Positions 41,473 to 49,488 of a DNA stretch of 60,306 nt are shown one piece after another (positions within the stretch are counted from its first letter, which is position 1; each line of letters starts with the position of its first letter). The stretch comes from Syntrophaceae bacterium UBA6112 (lineage in GTDB: Bacteria > Desulfobacterota > Syntrophia > Syntrophales > UBA5619), in the NCBI GenBank assembly GCA_002423465.1, contig DIWG01000003.1:1-60306 (forward strand), given 5' to 3'. Under the pieces are notes generated by a model, which was not told the DNA's origin, ran no database searches, and worked only from the letters and a program-made list of their open reading frames with translations. A program made the translations under genes and the position numbers.

Positions 41473-41488
41473 GATCCGATTCCTCCTG

Positions 41489-42646
41489 TCAGCGCAAAGT
41501 TGTTTCACTGCGATACGCATCTGCCCCTTCCTCACCGAAACGGCACCGTGGTTGAACGGCGGCCGCTTTCGTCATGACGATCTGCCAGACCTGAATTTGC
41601 CGGGCGCTAAAGGCCCCGGAGCAGGACAAGAGATAATATTCCCACATCCTTTTGAAAGTTTCATCATACCTGCCGGCGAGTCCGGCCCATGCCTTTTGAA
41701 AACGCTTGTTCCAGGACAGAAGGGTCTTTTTATAGTGAAGACCCAGATTTTGGATATCCTCGACCACAAACAGATCCTCAGCCGCCCGGGATATCTGGGT
41801 GATGCTGGGCAGCATCCCGTTGGGGAAGATATACCGGTTGATCCAGGAATCGCAGTTGACGCGTGAAATATTGCCGCCGATCGTGTGGAGCAGGAATATC
41901 CCTTTCTCCTTCAAACAACGGTGGACAACTTTCATGAACGCCCGGTAGTTTTTTTTTCCGACATGTTCGAACATTCCGACGGATACGATCTTGTCGAAGC
42001 TCCCGCGTATCCGCCGGTAATCCTCATGGAGAATGGAAACCGGCAGATTTTGACAGTATTCCCGCGCGAACCGGATCTGTTCCTCGGAGATGTTGACGGC
42101 CGTTACGGTGCAGCCGTACTGTTCGGCGGCGTAACGGGAAAATCCGCCCCAACCACAACCGATATCCAGGATGTGATCGCGGGACTGCAGATCGATTTTT
42201 CGACAGATGAGGTCGAGCTTTTTCCGCTGGGCTTCCGCCAGATCTTCCGTCCCCTGAAAGTAGCCGCAACTGTACTGGTTGCAAGGGTCTAAAAAGGAAA
42301 AGAAAAGATCGTTTCCCAGATTGTAGTGCCTCCGGGCGACAATCCCCGCCCGGGCGATCGACTGGAGGTTAAAGATCCTGGCGGAAAGGTAAGACAAAAA
42401 CATTCGGAGATTTTCCCTGATTTTCTCCTCCAGGTTTCCCTTGAGGAGACGATAGATGAACTCATCAATCCGGGCGCAGTCCCACCAGCCCTCCATGTAG
42501 GACTCCCCAAGCCCGAGACTTCCCTCTTTGAGTGCGCGGGCGTAAAATCGTTCATCCCGCACCTGGATGTCCCAGGGATTGGGACCGTTAATCTTCACCC
42601 CGACTTCGGAAAGCAGTTGCTCGATGATCCTTCTTGGTTTTTGCAT
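41489..42646 (-). CDS. cfa: Cyclopropane-fatty-acyl-phospholipid synthase
   Basis: 385 residues. It has an N-terminal substrate-binding part (SYMEGWWDCARIDEFIYRLL, HYNLGNDLFFSFLD) and a SAM-binding fold (ILDIGCGWGGFSRYAAEQYG). It also has the family motifs SVGMFEHVGKKNYRAFM, LHTIGGN and FPNGMLPS. It adds a methylene from SAM to unsaturated phospholipid chains at the membrane, a stress-related modification. The location inside an arsenic run is unusual. Start ATG 42646 has SD AGGAGGTG. Confidence 0.94.
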   Translation of the reverse strand: MQKPRRIIEQLLSEVGVKINGPNPWDIQVRDERFYARALKEGSLGLGESYMEGWWDCARIDEFIYRLLKGNLEEKIRENLRMFLSYLSARIFNLQSIARAGIVARRHYNLGNDLFFSFLDPCNQYSCGYFQGTEDLAEAQRKKLDLICRKIDLQSRDHILDIGCGWGGFSRYAAEQYGCTVTAVNISEEQIRFAREYCQNLPVSILHEDYRRIRGSFDKIVSVGMFEHVGKKNYRAFMKVVHRCLKEKGIFLLHTIGGNISRVNCDSWINRYIFPNGMLPSITQISRAAEDLFVVEDIQNLGLHYKKTLLSWNKRFQKAWAGLAGRYDETFKRMWEYYLLSCSGAFSARQIQVWQIVMTKAAAVQPRCRFGEEGADAYRSETTLR

Positions 42647-42800
42647 GGTCCACACCTCCTGGACAGCGGGCAGCACAAACTTTCAACAGATTATTATCCG
42701 GTTCCGGCCGGCAGATGCCCGTTAAGCAGCACGTCGCCCCGGGTAGACGATTCACTCGCACTTTTCCATTCACCACGCCTCTTTTCCACTGATCCATTTG

Positions 42801-43043
42801 TTATTGCGAACTATTACCGAGCCACAGCAGAATTTCTTCTTTCTTCGGAATTTTCCCCACGGATTTGACCTCACCGTCCACGACGACTGCAGGGGTGCCG
42901 AAAACGCCGTATTTGGCGATTTTCATGATGTCGCTTACCTTTTCGATGTCCGCGGCGACGCCCGACTCGGCAACGGCCTCCCGGACAAGTTTCTCTACTT
43001 TCTGGCAATTGACGCAGCCGGGTCCCAATATTTTGATTTCCAT
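42801..43043 (-). CDS. Small redox-active disulfide protein (thioredoxin fold)
   Basis: 80 residues: EIKILGPGCVNCQKVEKLVR gives a CxxC at residues 9-12, and VFGTPAVVVDGEVKSVGKIP carries the cis-Pro. It belongs to the MTH895/TM0996 type of miniature thioredoxins common in arsenic and permease operons. It probably reduces ArsC or the DUF318 permease partners. SD: AAGGGAGATG. The 154 bases upstream to CFA synthase show nothing. Confidence 0.92.
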   Translation of the reverse strand: MEIKILGPGCVNCQKVEKLVREAVAESGVAADIEKVSDIMKIAKYGVFGTPAVVVDGEVKSVGKIPKKEEILLWLGNSSQ

Positions 43044-43125
43044 CGTTTCATCTCCCTTTAATGGATTCCCAAACATCTGCAAAGGCTAACGGATTCATCC
43101 CTCCGACCTTTGGGTCCTTTCCGCT

Positions 43126-43563
43126 TCAATAGGTTTCCATAATCCAGTTCCGGATCTCGTCCCGGACCCGCCGGAAGACCGTTAGAATATCGGCAGCACT
43201 CCCCGTTGCCAGCGACGGGTCCGCGAAACTCTCATGCCGCCGGACGCCTCCTCCCGGAACGACCGGACAGGTTTCCTGCGCATGATCGCAGACGGTCACC
43301 ACCTCATCGAAGGCAATGCCCCGGAAGGCATCGAGACCCTTGGAGTGATGCCCCCGGATATCGATGGCGATCTCCGCCATGACCGCAATGGCGGCGGGAT
43401 GAACCACGGTCGGCGCCGTGCCGGCGCTGTATGCCTCCCAGCGTTCCCCCTTGAGCGCCCGGAGCAGCCCCTCGGCCATCTGCGACCGGGAGGCGTTATG
43501 GGTGCAAACGAAGAGGACGCGTTTCTTCCGTTGATTTTTCAACACCGGATTGTTTTCCATCAT
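43126..43563 (-). CDS. arsC: Arsenate reductase, LMW-PTP type
   Basis: 145 residues. The active-site loop is VLFVCTHNASRSQMAEGLLR (Cx5R). Two further cysteines (VVTVCDHAQETCPVVPG) relay the disulfide, as in thioredoxin-coupled ArsC. It reduces As(V) to As(III) for export by ACR3. Expected electron donors in the same run are the small thioredoxin at 42801 or the Sec-glutaredoxin. Confidence 0.94.
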   Translation of the reverse strand: MMENNPVLKNQRKKRVLFVCTHNASRSQMAEGLLRALKGERWEAYSAGTAPTVVHPAAIAVMAEIAIDIRGHHSKGLDAFRGIAFDEVVTVCDHAQETCPVVPGGGVRRHESFADPSLATGSAADILTVFRRVRDEIRNWIMETY

Positions 43564-43577
43564 TGCAGTTCACGCTC

Positions 43578-44750
43578 CTATCCCATCAGCCACCCATAGG
43601 CCATCCCCGCCGCGGAGGACATCGCCACGACGATGGCGCAGTAGGTCAGCGTCTTTTTTACGCCCATGATCCCCGAAAGCGTCAGCATGCTGGGGAGCGA
43701 CAGCGCCGGACCCGCCAGCAGAAGCGACAGGGCGGGCCCCTGCCCCATCCCTGCCCCGAGCAGCCCCTGGAGGATCGGAACCTCCGTCAGGGTCGCAAAA
43801 TACATCAGCGCCCCCGAGATCGAGGCGAAGAGGTTCGCCCAAAGGGAGTTCCCCCCCACAAGCCCGGCGATCACCGACTCGGGTATCAAGGCCGGATGGC
43901 CGGGACGGCCGAGCAAAAACCCCGCAACCAGGACCCCCACCAGCAGGAGCGGAACAATCAGCTTCATGAAGCCCCAAGTCGCCCGGACCCAGGAGGTTAG
44001 CTCATCCTTGAGAAACCAGGTTTTCAGCATCACGCCCAGAATCACCAGAAGCACCCCCGTCAAGTACCACTTGACGGCGAAGAGGATCTTCCAAAGGGCG
44101 GCGTCGTCCGCCGCCGGTTTTGCAAAGGCGGCAAAGACGAGGATCAGGACCATCGTCACCATATAGAGGGCATTCTGCCACAACTTCCGGGTCTTGGCAT
44201 CCTCGTCGGGCAGGTAGATTTGACCGGCCGTCCGGTTGGCGTCGTCCTTCCGATAGATGAAAGCCATGATCAGACCTGCGAGAATGGCGAAGATCACCGC
44301 GCCGACAGCCCGGGCCAGACCGAGTTGCCAGCCCAGGACTTTGGCCGTCAAGACGATGGCCAAGACGTTGATCGCCGGCCCGGAGTAGAGAAAGGCCGTG
44401 GCGGGGCCAATCCCCGCTCCCCGGACGTAAATCCCGGCGAAGAGGGGCAGGACCGTGCAGGAGCAGACGGCCAGCACCGTCCCGGAGACCGAGGCGACGG
44501 AATAGGAGAGGATCTTGTTTGCCTGGGCGCCGAAGTACTTCAGGACCGAGGCCTGGGAGACGAAGACGGCAATCGCCCCGGCGATGAAAAAAGCGGGGAT
44601 CAGGCAGGTCAGGACATGCTGCCGGGCGTAGTCCTGGAGCATCAGGAAGGCCTCCAGACCGGAGCGTCGGATCACCTCATGGTCCCAGGGAATATAGTAC
44701 GCAGCCAGGAATCCGGCCGCGATGATCAGCAGTTTTGTTCTTTCTTTCAT
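43578..44750 (-). CDS. DUF318-family permease (arsenic-operon type)
   Basis: 390 residues in two membrane-spanning halves. Each half has the DUF318 motif region: SVSGTVLAVCSCTVLPLFAG with GPATAFLYSGPAINVLAIV, and FATLTEVPILQGLLGAGMG with GPALSLLLAGPALSLPSML. Relatives include ArsP, an exporter of organoarsenicals, and permeases next to small thioredoxins. The CSC motif could bind a thiophilic metal(loid). It follows arsR by 31 bases. Confidence 0.88.
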   Translation of the reverse strand: MKERTKLLIIAAGFLAAYYIPWDHEVIRRSGLEAFLMLQDYARQHVLTCLIPAFFIAGAIAVFVSQASVLKYFGAQANKILSYSVASVSGTVLAVCSCTVLPLFAGIYVRGAGIGPATAFLYSGPAINVLAIVLTAKVLGWQLGLARAVGAVIFAILAGLIMAFIYRKDDANRTAGQIYLPDEDAKTRKLWQNALYMVTMVLILVFAAFAKPAADDAALWKILFAVKWYLTGVLLVILGVMLKTWFLKDELTSWVRATWGFMKLIVPLLLVGVLVAGFLLGRPGHPALIPESVIAGLVGGNSLWANLFASISGALMYFATLTEVPILQGLLGAGMGQGPALSLLLAGPALSLPSMLTLSGIMGVKKTLTYCAIVVAMSSAAGMAYGWLMG

Positions 44751-44781
44751 GATATCAACATTTCCTTTTATTTAGGGAGAA

Positions 44782-45132
44782 TCAATCATGGGTGCGACAG
44801 AGATCCTCACGCCGGATGCCCTTGCTCCTGTCGAACAGGTCCCGGATCTCCGGGTCGTCTTCGAGCCAGTGCTTCAGGTTTCCCAGGAGAGACGCGGCAT
44901 AGGGACTGTGGCCGCCGTCGCTCAGGAAATAGTTCACCCAGAGACCCTCCTTTTCCCGACACACAAGTCCCGCAGCCTCCAGGATTTTCAGATGTTTGGA
45001 GACCGTGGGCTGGGCGATTCCGAGGGCCGCCCTTATTTCGCAGACGCACATCTCCTTTTTCTGAAGCAGCTTGAGAAGCTTCACCCGGTTGGGATCGGAC
45101 AGCGCTTTCATGACCTTGAAAAATTCCTTCAT
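44782..45132 (-). CDS. arsR: ArsR-family transcriptional repressor
   Basis: 116 residues with winged helix-turn-helix. DNA-binding helices lie around CEIRAALGIAQPTVSKHLKI, and the As(III)-binding Cys pair is in KKEMCVCEI (the classic ELCVCDL position). It represses the arsenic run and is released by arsenite. Start ATG 45132 has SD AGGAG. A TATATT-N10-AATATA inverted repeat lies 12 bases upstream. Confidence 0.94.
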   Translation of the reverse strand: MKEFFKVMKALSDPNRVKLLKLLQKKEMCVCEIRAALGIAQPTVSKHLKILEAAGLVCREKEGLWVNYFLSDGGHSPYAASLLGNLKHWLEDDPEIRDLFDRSKGIRREDLCRTHD

Positions 45133-45143
45133 GGCATCTCCTG

Positions 45144-45165
45144 TATATTTCCGCAATGGAATATA
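45144..45165 (-). promoter_or_regulatory. Putative ArsR operator upstream of arsR
   Basis: TATATT-N10-AATATA inverted repeat directly before the arsR SD. It has the same core and spacer length as the site at 46200. Confidence 0.6.
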
Positions 45166-45257
45166 TTTATCGCCGATGATCCTGTCAAGGGAAACTTTTT
45201 TTTCTTCATGAAATGACCTGTCAAAATCATTCCCCCCGGACGAGTTTGATTCCACCA

Positions 45258-46127
45258 TTAGAGAATCACTTCCATGCCGTCTTCCGCAACCTCAAGTTCG
45301 ACTTCCCCCAGGCGGCTCAGCATCTCTTCTCCCATGTGGGTGATGATCAACCTTTTGCATCCCAGTTCGGCCCGGTGGACCATTAGCGTCCGGTAATTGA
45401 TGTGATTCTTCATCTGTTTCTCAAAAAAATAACTCTCGCAGATGAAGAGGTCCGCACCGTCGGCGACCGTCCGCAGGGATTCGGTCCATTCGGTATCCCC
45501 GGAATAGGCGATGATTTTCCCGGCGCATTCAACCCGCAGCGCATACGGGGGAGAACCACTGCCATGGATTACCCGGACGGGATGGACAATCAGACCGCCC
45601 ACATCTGTGGTCTCGCCTTCGTTCATCTCTACATGCTGCACGGCGAATTTCCGCTCGACCCCCGATGACCCGGGATAGAAGATCTCCATCGCCTCCCGGA
45701 TACGCTGCTCCAAGCCGGGGGGGCCGGCGATGACCAGGGGTGTTTCGCGGCGGCTGATGAGTTGGGCATCGAGGATGAAAAAGGGGATGCCGCCGAAATG
45801 GTCCCCGTGCAGATGGGAGATCAGGATCGCATCGATTGCAGCGGAGCTGATCCCCGCGCGCTTCATCGCAATCAGCGAAGAGGCTCCGCAGTCCATTAGA
45901 AAGCGGGTTGTCCCCGTATCCACATGGATACAAGCCTGAAAACGTCCCCCGCTGCCGAAGTTGTCCCCGCTGCCCAGAAAACGGAGGCGAACTTTTCCGT
46001 CCGCTGAAGGCGCGGAATCAGGAACGGCGACGGAGCCTCCCGCACAATCGGCGTTTCCCGAACCACTGTGCGCACCATTGGATGATCTGTCGCCCGCAAT
46101 GGGTCCCATGGAGTTGATTGCGTTCAT
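45258..46127 (-). CDS. MBL-fold hydrolase of the ribonuclease Z-like group
   Basis: 289 residues. An unusual Gly/Ser-rich, non-conserved N-terminus (about 1-45) precedes the MBL domain, which has LRFLGSGDNFGSGGRFQACI, the metal motif ISHLHGDHFGG, YSGDTEWTESL and the late ITHMGEEM. It resembles RNase Z-like or phosphonate-lyase-type hydrolases but lacks a clear exosite, so the substrate is unknown. An ArsR-type operator sits about 73 bases upstream (46200-46229). Confidence 0.85.
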   Translation of the reverse strand: MNAINSMGPIAGDRSSNGAHSGSGNADCAGGSVAVPDSAPSADGKVRLRFLGSGDNFGSGGRFQACIHVDTGTTRFLMDCGASSLIAMKRAGISSAAIDAILISHLHGDHFGGIPFFILDAQLISRRETPLVIAGPPGLEQRIREAMEIFYPGSSGVERKFAVQHVEMNEGETTDVGGLIVHPVRVIHGSGSPPYALRVECAGKIIAYSGDTEWTESLRTVADGADLFICESYFFEKQMKNHINYRTLMVHRAELGCKRLIITHMGEEMLSRLGEVELEVAEDGMEVIL

Positions 46128-46199
46128 GGCATTTTGACCTCCTGTGCTCCGTTGTCTGACAACACCTCACCGGTCTTGATGGGTTCCTTCATGGCAATG

Positions 46200-46229
46200 T
46201 CAATATATTACCCGATGTGAATATATTGA
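46200..46229 (-). promoter_or_regulatory. ArsR-type operator, perfect inverted repeat
   Basis: TCAATATATT-N10-AATATATTGA, a perfect 10-bp inverted repeat. It lies between the divergent MBL gene (minus) and the NlpC/P60 gene (plus) and is the same type as the site at 45144. Confidence 0.65.
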
Positions 46230-46351
46230 TCTTCGAAGATCGTGTCAAGATGAAATTGTGAGCGTTTTCTTTCTTCTTGACTTCGCCCACCCGATTCAAT
46301 AGCCTCTACCCCATACGAGGCATGTGATCGGACACAAAGTAAGGAACCATA

Positions 46352-47758
46352 ATGCCGTCTATATTTTGTCGAATGGACAATTGGAAAGAAAAAAGCGGAG
46401 CATTTTGCCTATTGCCGACAGTTCTGCTTTTCCTCCTGCTCTGGAGCGGCTTTGCCGGGGGAGCGGTCATCCGGGATCTGGGCGACCTCAGCCAGGACCC
46501 GCTTTTCCATGTCGATCAAAACTCGGCGGACAAGCCACTCCTTCCGCCGCTGGAGCAGGCGCGGCTGAACGCCGAATCGGACATCCTCTACTTCGCCCCC
46601 TGGCACCGGACCGCGCCCCGTCACACCCCGGAGCAGGCCTCCTGGGGACTTGACAAATATGCCGAGGATCCCGGCTACGGAAAGAACGGCCGGCCGCATC
46701 CGCCGGAATGGATCCGGAAAATCGTGGCAAACGCCCATCTCGATGATTATCCGCAGGGGATTTTCCCGGCCGTGACGGTGAAACGGACCGATTTCCGCGC
46801 CCTCCCCACTCACGAATCCCATTCCCGTAATCCGATGGATTCGGAAATGTGGTATCCATTCGATAACCTCCAGAGATCTTCCGAGCCGGCGGGAATGCCG
46901 GTTCTCGTGACGCTGGTGAGCCGCGACCGTAAATGGTTCCTCACCGAGGCGAGCCACATCCTCGGCTGGGTCCCGGCAGCGAATATCGCGGCCGTCGATC
47001 CGGCTTTCATAAAGACTTGGGAGAATGGCCGATATGTAGCGATCCTTCGCGACAAGACGACCGTCCGGGATGGGAAGACCGTCCTTTTCCGCGCGCCCCT
47101 GGGGGCGGTCTTCTCGAAGACCGGTGAGGATGCCGACCGCACGTGGATCTGGACGGCGGTGCGCGACGCCCGGGGAAAAGCGTCGCTCCGGAAGGCTTTC
47201 ATTCCGAAGACCAGCGCCGTCGACAAGCCCCTGCCGCTCACCCCGCAGAATATGGCACGGCTCGCACGGGAACTCGCCGGCAAACCCTACGGCTGGGGAG
47301 GACTGGGTGGAAACCGGGACTGCTCCGCCCTGGTCCGCGACCTCTTCGTCCCATTCGGCCTGTGGCTCCCCCGAAACTCCGGCGATCAGGCCGGCGCCGG
47401 AAAATTCATCAGCTTCCGGGACCTCGTCCCGGCGCAAAAGGAGGCCCTCATCCTCCGGCAGGGAGTCCCGTGGCGGACCCTCCTCTGGATGCCCGGGCAC
47501 GTCATGCTCTACATCGGGGTTCGTAATGGGAAGCCACTGATCTTCCATAATTTCTGGAGCGTCAAGACACGGGATGCCGCCGGGAAACGGGGGAAGCTGA
47601 TCGTGGGGCGCGCCTCGGTCACGACCCTCCATCCCGGACGCGAGCTTCCCGATCTGGATCTCCCCGGGGCCGATCTCCTGCGGGGGCTGGGAGGGATGGT
47701 CCTGCTCGGGGAAACGCCGGGGAACGGCACGGAGAGCGGGCAGGAGAAAAAACCATGA
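46352..47758 (+). CDS. SH3-containing NlpC/P60 (C40) peptidase, secreted
   Basis: 468 residues. It has an N-terminal signal/anchor (FCLLPTVLLFLLLWSGFAGG), a stabilising domain, an SH3b-like middle region (RSSEPAGMPVLVTLVSRDRK) and a C-terminal NlpC/P60 domain. The catalytic Cys is in GNRDCSALVRDLF, the His in WMPGHVMLYIG and the third polar residue near LIFHNFWS. It cleaves peptide stems of peptidoglycan in the envelope. Its stop overlaps the truA start (ATGA). Confidence 0.9.
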   Translation: MPSIFCRMDNWKEKSGAFCLLPTVLLFLLLWSGFAGGAVIRDLGDLSQDPLFHVDQNSADKPLLPPLEQARLNAESDILYFAPWHRTAPRHTPEQASWGLDKYAEDPGYGKNGRPHPPEWIRKIVANAHLDDYPQGIFPAVTVKRTDFRALPTHESHSRNPMDSEMWYPFDNLQRSSEPAGMPVLVTLVSRDRKWFLTEASHILGWVPAANIAAVDPAFIKTWENGRYVAILRDKTTVRDGKTVLFRAPLGAVFSKTGEDADRTWIWTAVRDARGKASLRKAFIPKTSAVDKPLPLTPQNMARLARELAGKPYGWGGLGGNRDCSALVRDLFVPFGLWLPRNSGDQAGAGKFISFRDLVPAQKEALILRQGVPWRTLLWMPGHVMLYIGVRNGKPLIFHNFWSVKTRDAAGKRGKLIVGRASVTTLHPGRELPDLDLPGADLLRGLGGMVLLGETPGNGTESGQEKKP

Positions 47759-48600
47759 TGCGGAAGCCTGCTTCAACCGGTCGCGGGGGTCCCACGCACT
47801 GCCCTTCCTCCATTAAATACAAGCTGACGATCGAATATGAAGGTACCGGCTACAGCGGTTGGCAGATGCAGAAAAACGCCCGGAGCATCCAGGGGACCCT
47901 GATCGACGCCGCCCGGGAACTCTTCACGGGAGAGGTTGATGTTCAGGGGGCCGGCCGGACCGACGCCGGCGTCCACGCCCTCGCCCAAGTCGCCCACCTG
48001 GAGGTTTCCCACCGTCTCCCGCCGCAGAAAATCCTCTACGGTCTCAACGACCTCCTCCCCGCGCCGATCAACATCCTCAGCGTTGAGGAGGCGCCTTCGG
48101 CTTTTCACGCCCGCCACATGGCCCGGGGAAGAAGCTATCTCTACCTGATCTCCCGCCGCCGAACGGCCTTCGGCAAGCGGTATGTCTGGTGGGTGAAAGA
48201 TGAGCTTGACCTCGGCCGGATGCAGGCGGCGACGGAAATTTTCAGGGGCTTCCATGACTTCGCCTCCTTCGCCGACAAAAGGATCGACAAGCACCTCTCC
48301 ACTGAGGTGCAGATCGACCGGGCGGAGATCGTTTCCTGGGGAGAACGGATGATCTTCCGGATTGTCGGATCCCATTTCCTCTGGAAGATGGTCCGCCGGC
48401 TCGTTGGCATCCTCGTCGAAACGGGACGGGGAACCATCTCCCCGGCTGATGTGAAACGGCTGCTGACCAACGCCTCCGATCTCCCCGCACGGTATACGGC
48501 GCCCCCCTCGGGACTCTTCCTCGCCCAGGTCCTGTACGAGGGGGATGCCCTGGAACCTCTTTCACCGCCACCGCTTCCGCCTCTGATGAAGAGGAGCTGA
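47755..48600 (+). CDS. truA: tRNA pseudouridine synthase A
   Basis: 281 residues. TruA motifs: YEGTGYSGWQMQKNARSIQG, catalytic Asp in GAGRTDAGVHALAQVAH, ARGRSYLYLISRR and SHFLWKMVRRLVG. It makes pseudouridine at positions 38-40 of tRNA. The first 20 or so residues are not conserved, so translation could also start slightly later. It overlaps the peptidase gene by ATGA. Confidence 0.95.
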   Translation: MMRKPASTGRGGPTHCPSSIKYKLTIEYEGTGYSGWQMQKNARSIQGTLIDAARELFTGEVDVQGAGRTDAGVHALAQVAHLEVSHRLPPQKILYGLNDLLPAPINILSVEEAPSAFHARHMARGRSYLYLISRRRTAFGKRYVWWVKDELDLGRMQAATEIFRGFHDFASFADKRIDKHLSTEVQIDRAEIVSWGERMIFRIVGSHFLWKMVRRLVGILVETGRGTISPADVKRLLTNASDLPARYTAPPSGLFLAQVLYEGDALEPLSPPPLPPLMKRS

Positions 48601-48618
48601 AATGATTCAAATACAAAA

Positions 48619-48644
48619 GAGCAGTCCTGTAAGCCGGATTCTGT
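48619..48644 (-). other. Short match to the 3' end of RNase P RNA
   Basis: The minus strand reads ACAGAATCCGGCTTACAGGA, the pattern found at the 3' end of bacterial rnpB. The sequence upstream of it (toward 48.8 kb) has none of the RNase P core motifs, so it is at most a displaced tail. Such tails can mark integration sites. Confidence 0.3.
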
Positions 48645-48807
48645 ATTGGAGCGGCGCATGGCTGTCTGCTTTTTCGTGAACTCAATGATTGACGGATTTT
48701 AAGAACCATGCGAGAGTATGATTAAAAGAAGGGAAAAATGTCGGGAACGAAGGTCTGACCATTTCCATTGGGATCTGAAGCGAAACGACAAGAGAGGAGA
48801 TATCAAC

Positions 48808-49284
48808 ATGATTGAATATCCAAAATACAAAAAAGTGCTCTTATGTACCGATTTTTCAAAAAATTCGGATTGTGCCTTTGATTATGCATTTGGTATTGCG
48901 AAGAGAGACGAGGGTGTTCTCTATATCCTACACGTGATCCCAACGACCCCCGATTCTTATAATTTAGAACGTTGGGTGACCAAGGGGCAGTTGGACAAGA
49001 TAAAATCAACCATCCAGGAAGATCGCGAAAAGATGTTCAATGATAAATATCTGAACCATATCAAGGATAAGACTAAAGTAAAAATCGTCACCAAATCCGG
49101 ACGTGAAGATGAGGAAATCCTCAAGTTCGCCCAGAAGGAAAAAATCGATATTATTGTGATCGGCACACACGGAAGAACGGGAATAGAACATGTTTTCCTG
49201 GGCAGCGTAGCCGAAAAGATCATCAGGCGCAGCCCAATCCCTGTCTTTGTTATACCCTGGAGGGACAAGGCCGGTCTAACCTGA
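48808..49284 (+). CDS. Universal stress protein, UspA family
   Basis: 158 residues. N-terminal strand KYKKVLLCTDFSKNSDCAFD, then the ATP-binding-type motif VIGTHGRTGIEHVFLGSVAE followed by KIIRRSPIPVFVI (G-2x-G-9x-G-S pattern). It is a cytoplasmic stress-linked nucleotide-binding protein. It is AT-richer than its neighbours. SD: AGAGGAGA. A terminator follows. Confidence 0.93.
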   Translation: MIEYPKYKKVLLCTDFSKNSDCAFDYAFGIAKRDEGVLYILHVIPTTPDSYNLERWVTKGQLDKIKSTIQEDREKMFNDKYLNHIKDKTKVKIVTKSGREDEEILKFAQKEKIDIIVIGTHGRTGIEHVFLGSVAEKIIRRSPIPVFVIPWRDKAGLT

Positions 49285-49312
49285 TCAAACGGCTTTCGGA
49301 AATGAACGTGTG

Positions 49313-49342
49313 CCGGGCACGGCCCACCCGGAACTCTTTTTT
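49313..49342 (+). terminator. Rho-independent terminator after the usp gene
   Basis: Stem CCGGG/CCCGG with a 9-base loop, followed after AACTC by six Ts. It lies 28 bases past the stop codon. Confidence 0.6.
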
Positions 49343-49488
49343 ACGTTGCCGCTAAAACTTGATGAACCCATAAAAAGTCAAAATTTACCAAACACCGATT
49401 TGTAACCTAATGTAATTATTATGTGTGAACTTTCAAAAAGGACCATTTTCCGACTTTTTACGAAGCCGCCAAGCTTGGGAGGTGAAAC

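Noticed and set aside
48600..48807. Complete RNase P RNA gene
   Set aside because: Only a 3'-end-like stretch is present. The space is too short for the roughly 350-base RNA, and core motifs are missing.
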